A stretch of 7,355 nt of DNA, taken from assembly GCA_016213125.1 (NCBI GenBank), contig JACRBR010000074.1:1-7355 (forward strand), read 5' to 3'. Below the pieces are notes generated by a model. It was not told where the DNA came from. It did not search any database and saw nothing but the letters and a program-made list of their open reading frames with translations. The stretch comes from Chloroflexota bacterium (lineage in GTDB: Bacteria > Chloroflexota > Dehalococcoidia > DSTF01 > JACRBR01). The position numbers were made by a program, and so were the translations under genes. Below are positions 5,878-7,355 of the stretch, piece after piece. The stretch's first letter is position 1, and each line of letters opens with the position of its first letter.

Positions 5878-6561
5878 TCACGCGGACGGCAGCGGTCCGG
5901 TTAGCGATGCCCGCTGCGAGACCTCGATCCAGTTGCCGTCCGGATCTCGCACGAACGACACCCGCGCCGTGGCGCCCAGCGTCACCGGTGGCCGCCCTTC
6001 TTCGCCGCCTCGTTCTATGATCCCACGGTGCTCGGCCTCGACCTCCCAGACCTGCACGGTGAGGTACCGGTACCCCGGGGCGCGCATCGGCTCGGTTCGC
6101 ATCGCGCCGGCATCCTGCTCGATGATGAGCACGGAGTCGCCGCAACGGAACCTGCCGTCCCCGGCCTGTTCCATCTGCATCGCTTCTCCATAGAACCGGG
6201 CGTGCGCCGCCGCGTCGCGCGCAGCCATCCGCACACCGATCCCGGTGACGCCGTGCTCGCCGGGCGGCAGCAGGACGATGCGATTGCCGTCCGGATCGAC
6301 GAGTGGGGTCGCCCGGCCGATGCCGACTCGGGCGATGAGAAGCTCGCGATAGCCGCTGGGCGGGGCGTCATTGAGAGGGTCGCGCGCCGCATTGAGCTTC
6401 AGGACGCTCCCGTTCATCTCATGCCGGTGCTGACGCACGCCGCCGCCAAGCGGCAGTGTCTCGCTGAATGGCAGGCCGACCTCCTGCTGCCAGAACTCCA
6501 TCATCGCATGCTCGTTGGTGGTGAAGAGGCCGACGTCGAGGTGCGGCTTGGCCAGCCGCAT
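5878..6561 (-). CDS. Two-domain VOC (glyoxalase/bleomycin-resistance/dioxygenase-like) protein, 227 aa
   Basis: Two vicinal-oxygen-chelate halves are visible. The first (about residues 5-101) opens KPHLDVGLFTTN and ends LVDPDGNRIVLLPPG. The second (about 105-217) opens GVTGIGVRMAARDAAAHARFYGEAM and ends VRDPDGNWIEVSQR. The paired DPDGN turns are the family hallmark. Members bind a divalent metal and act as lyases, dioxygenases or isomerases on small molecules, or bind drugs. Candidate ligands are His7, His45/His47 and Glu213; the first strand of the second half lacks a His, and the first half ends in IVLLPP where IEL is usual, so only one metal site, or none, may remain. The ATG at 6561 overlaps the rel stop codon (TGATG), indicating translational coupling. 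A longer upstream reading of this frame runs antisense-free through rel and looks like non-coding Arg/His-rich sequence. The reaction is unknown. Confidence 0.88.
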   Translation of the reverse strand: MRLAKPHLDVGLFTTNEHAMMEFWQQEVGLPFSETLPLGGGVRQHRHEMNGSVLKLNAARDPLNDAPPSGYRELLIARVGIGRATPLVDPDGNRIVLLPPGEHGVTGIGVRMAARDAAAHARFYGEAMQMEQAGDGRFRCGDSVLIIEQDAGAMRTEPMRAPGYRYLTVQVWEVEAEHRGIIERGGEEGRPPVTLGATARVSFVRDPDGNWIEVSQRASLTGPLPSA

Positions 6562-7355
6562 CAGAGCGACCCCGCTGCGCGGCGATGCCCGTCGAGCTGG
6601 CGGCTGACGGAGATGATGCCGCGAACCGACTCCATCTTCGCCATCAGCCGGCTGAGCTGCTCGACGCCGGTGGTCTCGAGCGTGATGTAGACGTGAGTGG
6701 TGCGGTCGTCGTCGTGCTCGGTGCGCACGCCCATCATGTTCACCTTCTCGTCGGATGCCAGCGTCGAGAGGTCGCGCAGCAGTCCCACGCGGTCCCACGC
6801 CTCGATGTGCACTGCCACGGGGTACATCGCGGCGCCCTGCCGGCCCCACTCCACGTCCACCAGGCGTTCCTGTTCGTCCTCGTGGAGGATGTTGAAGCAG
6901 TCCCGCCGGTGGACGCTGACGCCCCGGCTGCGGGTGACGTAGCCGATGATCTTGTCGCCCGGCACCGGGTTGCAGCAGCGCGCGATCTGCGTGAGCAGGT
7001 CGCCGGTCCCCAGCACCTGCACGCTGTGCGTCTGCACGGGCGGCGCCGGCCCTTCGAATGCCGGCAGCGCGGGCTCTTCATCCTTGTGGATGATCGGTGC
7101 CAGGCGCGTCGCGAAGTGCGCGGTGCTGACGCCACCGTATCCGACCGCCGCCAGGAAATCGTCGAGCGACTCGTACTTGAAGATCGTCAGGATCTCTTCG
7201 CCATGCTCGGAAAGCGACAGGTTGAGCCGCCGCAGCTCCTTGTCGATGATCTCCCGTCCGCGCTCGATGTTCTCGGCGCGTTCCTGCTTCTTGAACCACT
7301 GGCGGATCTTCTCCCGCGTGTGGCCGGTCTTCACGTAGCCGAGGTTGGAGTTCAG
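6561..7355 (-). CDS. relA: RelA/SpoT family (p)ppGpp synthetase/hydrolase, C-terminal regulatory part (5' partial)
   Basis: Only the last 264 residues are in the window; the frame is open to base 7355, where it reads LNSNLGYVKTG, so the GTG at 7334 is not a start. The family makes and degrades the alarmone (p)ppGpp under starvation and senses stalled ribosomes through this C-terminal half. Visible in order (numbered from the window edge): the end of the TGS/helical junction with HTREKIRQWFKKQER (about 12-26), the helical domain (to about 100), the conserved-cysteine/zinc-finger region CCNPVPGDKIIGY and VHRRDC (Cys127, Cys128, Asp152, Cys153), and the ACT/RRM domain (about 178-252, from PVAVHIEAWDRVGLLRDLS). 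The key conserved residues are present. The HD hydrolase and synthetase domains lie outside the window, so whether it is bifunctional cannot be judged; in most non-proteobacteria a single bifunctional Rel is expected. It is followed directly by the overlapping VOC gene. Confidence 0.95.
   Translation of the reverse strand: MNSNLGYVKTGHTREKIRQWFKKQERAENIERGREIIDKELRRLNLSLSEHGEEILTIFKYESLDDFLAAVGYGGVSTAHFATRLAPIIHKDEEPALPAFEGPAPPVQTHSVQVLGTGDLLTQIARCCNPVPGDKIIGYVTRSRGVSVHRRDCFNILHEDEQERLVDVEWGRQGAAMYPVAVHIEAWDRVGLLRDLSTLASDEKVNMMGVRTEHDDDRTTHVYITLETTGVEQLSRLMAKMESVRGIISVSRQLDGHRRAAGSL

Noticed and set aside
5883..5899. Short stem CGGAC-N7-GTCCG just after the small membrane ORF, considered as a terminator.
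   Set aside because: The stem is only 5 bp, is not followed by a T-run, and lies within the 3' end of the VOC gene.
6562..6849. N-terminal extension of the VOC reading frame to 6849.
   Set aside because: It overlaps the Rel ACT domain, reads as Arg/His-rich sequence, and the ATG at 6561 begins exactly at the VOC fold.
1..7355. Search for a new multi-gene defence, mobile or biosynthetic system.
   Set aside because: The genes are in several short units on both strands with unrelated roles. There are no direct repeats, integrase, transposase, toxin-antitoxin pair or retron-like elements, so no new system is claimed.

Overview
This is a GC-rich bacterial chromosomal segment with tightly packed, ordinary housekeeping and metabolic genes. 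There is no phage, transposon, CRISPR or RNA-gene signal. The Pro/Thr-rich tail of the lipoprotein, the gene mix and the promoter style would suit a Chloroflexota-like or another high-GC lineage with leaderless genes. That placement is a guess, because no marker gene for taxonomy is present.

Layout, left to right: (1) the 3' part of a PHB-depolymerase/feruloyl-esterase-type secreted alpha/beta hydrolase (+, cut by the window start); (2) an unrecognised multi-pass membrane protein (-), converging on the esterase with 6 bp between stop codons; (3) a 134-bp divergent intergenic region; (4) a complete YifB/ComM-type magnesium-chelatase-like AAA+ ATPase (+); (5) a two-gene minus-strand unit, transcribed from 4981 down to 3060, encoding an Eis-like GNAT acetyltransferase and then a small lipoprotein; (6) a 79-bp divergent region with a short inverted repeat; (7) a plus-strand unit with a serine-acetyltransferase-like hexapeptide-repeat enzyme and an overlapping 57-residue membrane protein; (8) a minus-strand unit with the C-terminal part of a Rel (ppGpp synthetase/hydrolase) protein (cut by the window end), overlapped at its stop codon by a two-domain VOC/glyoxalase-like protein.

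The genes do not form one pathway. The most notable pattern is regulatory. The three complete first-in-transcript genes yifB, the GNAT gene and the cysE-like gene all lack a Shine-Dalgarno sequence. Each has a TGN plus -10-like hexamer ending 6 to 8 bases before the ATG, which predicts leaderless mRNAs. Internal operon genes carry purine-rich ribosome sites instead. The other points of interest are the very short convergent junctions (6, 27 and 3 bp), the overlooked small membrane ORF after cysE, the uncharacterised membrane protein with a conserved-looking acidic/aromatic core, and the lower-GC lipoprotein gene. I did not find a convincing new multi-gene system.
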